Part shown: positions 6,823-7,181 of the stretch, one piece after another | Numbering within the stretch: position 1 is the stretch's first letter | Layout: each line of letters begins with the position of its first letter | From: CAXRGH01 sp964230195 | GTDB taxonomy: Bacteria > Pseudomonadota > Gammaproteobacteria > Enterobacterales > Alteromonadaceae | Direction: 5' to 3' | DNA length: 7,181 nt | Assembly: GCA_964230195.1 (NCBI GenBank) | Contig: CAXRGH010000048.1 | Location: 1 to 7,181, forward strand | Notes under the pieces: generated by a model | Told to the model about the DNA's origin: nothing | The model's input: only the letters and a program-made list of their open reading frames with translations | The model's database searches: none | Translations under genes and position numbers: made by a program

Positions 6823-7161
6823 ATGATTGATAGCCATTGTCACTTTGATTTTCCTGACTATGACAAGGATAGAGAAACACAATGGGAGTCAGCACAATCC
6901 ATTGGAGTGTCTGAGTTATTGATCCCGGGTGTGACGGCGCAACAATGGCCTCATTTACTTAAGCTAGTTGAGAACGTACCGGCTTGGCACTGTGCCTTGG
7001 GGCTTCATCCTTTTTTTCTTAGCACATATGAACCAAATGCATTAGAAACCCTTGAGACGTTGCTTAAAGCAAATCACGACTCTTGTGTTGCTGTTGGTGA
7101 AATTGGTCTTGATGCTACCTTAGATGTTGATTTTAATTTGCAACTTGAAGTGTTTGATTGA
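6823..7161 (+). CDS. yjjV: TatD-family metal-dependent hydrolase (YjjV-like), N-terminal part ended by in-frame TGA
   Basis: TatD-family proteins are TIM-barrel metal-dependent hydrolases with DNase activity; YjjV is a less studied E. coli member. Members have about 260 residues, but this frame stops after 112. What is present fits closely: MIDSHCHFDF with metal-binding H5 and H7, ALGLHP (58-63), and VAVGEIGLD with metal ligand E93; E. coli YjjV reads IDTHCHFDFP, AALGLHP and VAVGEIGLD at these places. The second half, with two further metal-binding His and the active-site Asp, is absent. After the TGA (7159-7161) the same frame reads QLEIDL to the window edge, which fits the family (E. coli LDEQLKLA). 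This points to a nonsense mutation or sequence error rather than a natural end, so the product as written should be inactive. The ATG is 14 bases after pdxH without a good Shine-Dalgarno; the start is set by the conserved N-terminus. Confidence 0.85.
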   Translation: MIDSHCHFDFPDYDKDRETQWESAQSIGVSELLIPGVTAQQWPHLLKLVENVPAWHCALGLHPFFLSTYEPNALETLETLLKANHDSCVAVGEIGLDATLDVDFNLQLEVFD

Positions 7162-7181
7162 CAATTGGAGATTGATCTAAC

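Noticed and set aside
7141..7176. QLEVFD followed by QLEID as a small tandem duplication
   Set aside because: The underlying bases differ too much for a recent duplication, and TatD proteins normally have similar Gln/Leu-rich helix sequence here.

Overview
The window is a stretch of a gammaproteobacterial housekeeping chromosome. All genes lie on the + strand in the order rseA(end)-rseB-rseC-lepA-lepB-rnc-era-pdxH-tatD/yjjV-like. The sigma-E regulator block next to lepA-lepB-rnc-era is typical of Gammaproteobacteria, and protein details match that group: RseA/RseB similarity to the E. coli proteins, and a LepB with two membrane segments and the paired periplasmic cysteines. Composition looks moderate to slightly AT-rich. 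A marine, Oceanospirillales-like bacterium is a reasonable guess, but the sequence alone does not fix the genus.

Layout. Bases 2-1695 carry the envelope-stress block: the periplasmic C-terminus of the anti-sigma factor RseA, the periplasmic sensor RseB, and the membrane protein RseC. These are packed end to end (ATG directly after the stop, then a 4-base ATGA overlap). A 129-base gap (1696-1824) is the only sizeable non-coding stretch. It holds two inverted repeats, a possible -10 box and an 8-base direct repeat, and probably contains the lepA promoter. From 1825 on, lepA, lepB, rnc and era are abutting or overlapping (1-base overlap, zero gap, 8-base overlap), followed after 19 bases by pdxH and after 14 more by a TatD-family gene. 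I see no convincing terminator between lepA and the window end, so 1825-7181 is probably one transcription unit.

How the genes relate. RseA/RseB/RseC control the sigma-E envelope response. LepA (EF4) is a ribosome-associated GTPase, LepB removes signal peptides from exported proteins, RNase III processes rRNA, and Era assists 30S assembly. The downstream genes serve vitamin B6 (PdxH) and metal-dependent hydrolysis (TatD family).

What stands out. The TatD-family gene is cut by an in-frame TGA at 7159-7161, after which the same frame still reads family-like sequence to the window edge. The slot after era, often occupied by recO and then pdxJ in this class, holds pdxH instead. The lepA leader has a 10-pair hairpin 20 bases before the start codon. 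I found no RNA gene, CRISPR array, insertion sequence, phage gene or sign of an undescribed system; apart from these details the window is an ordinary conserved region.
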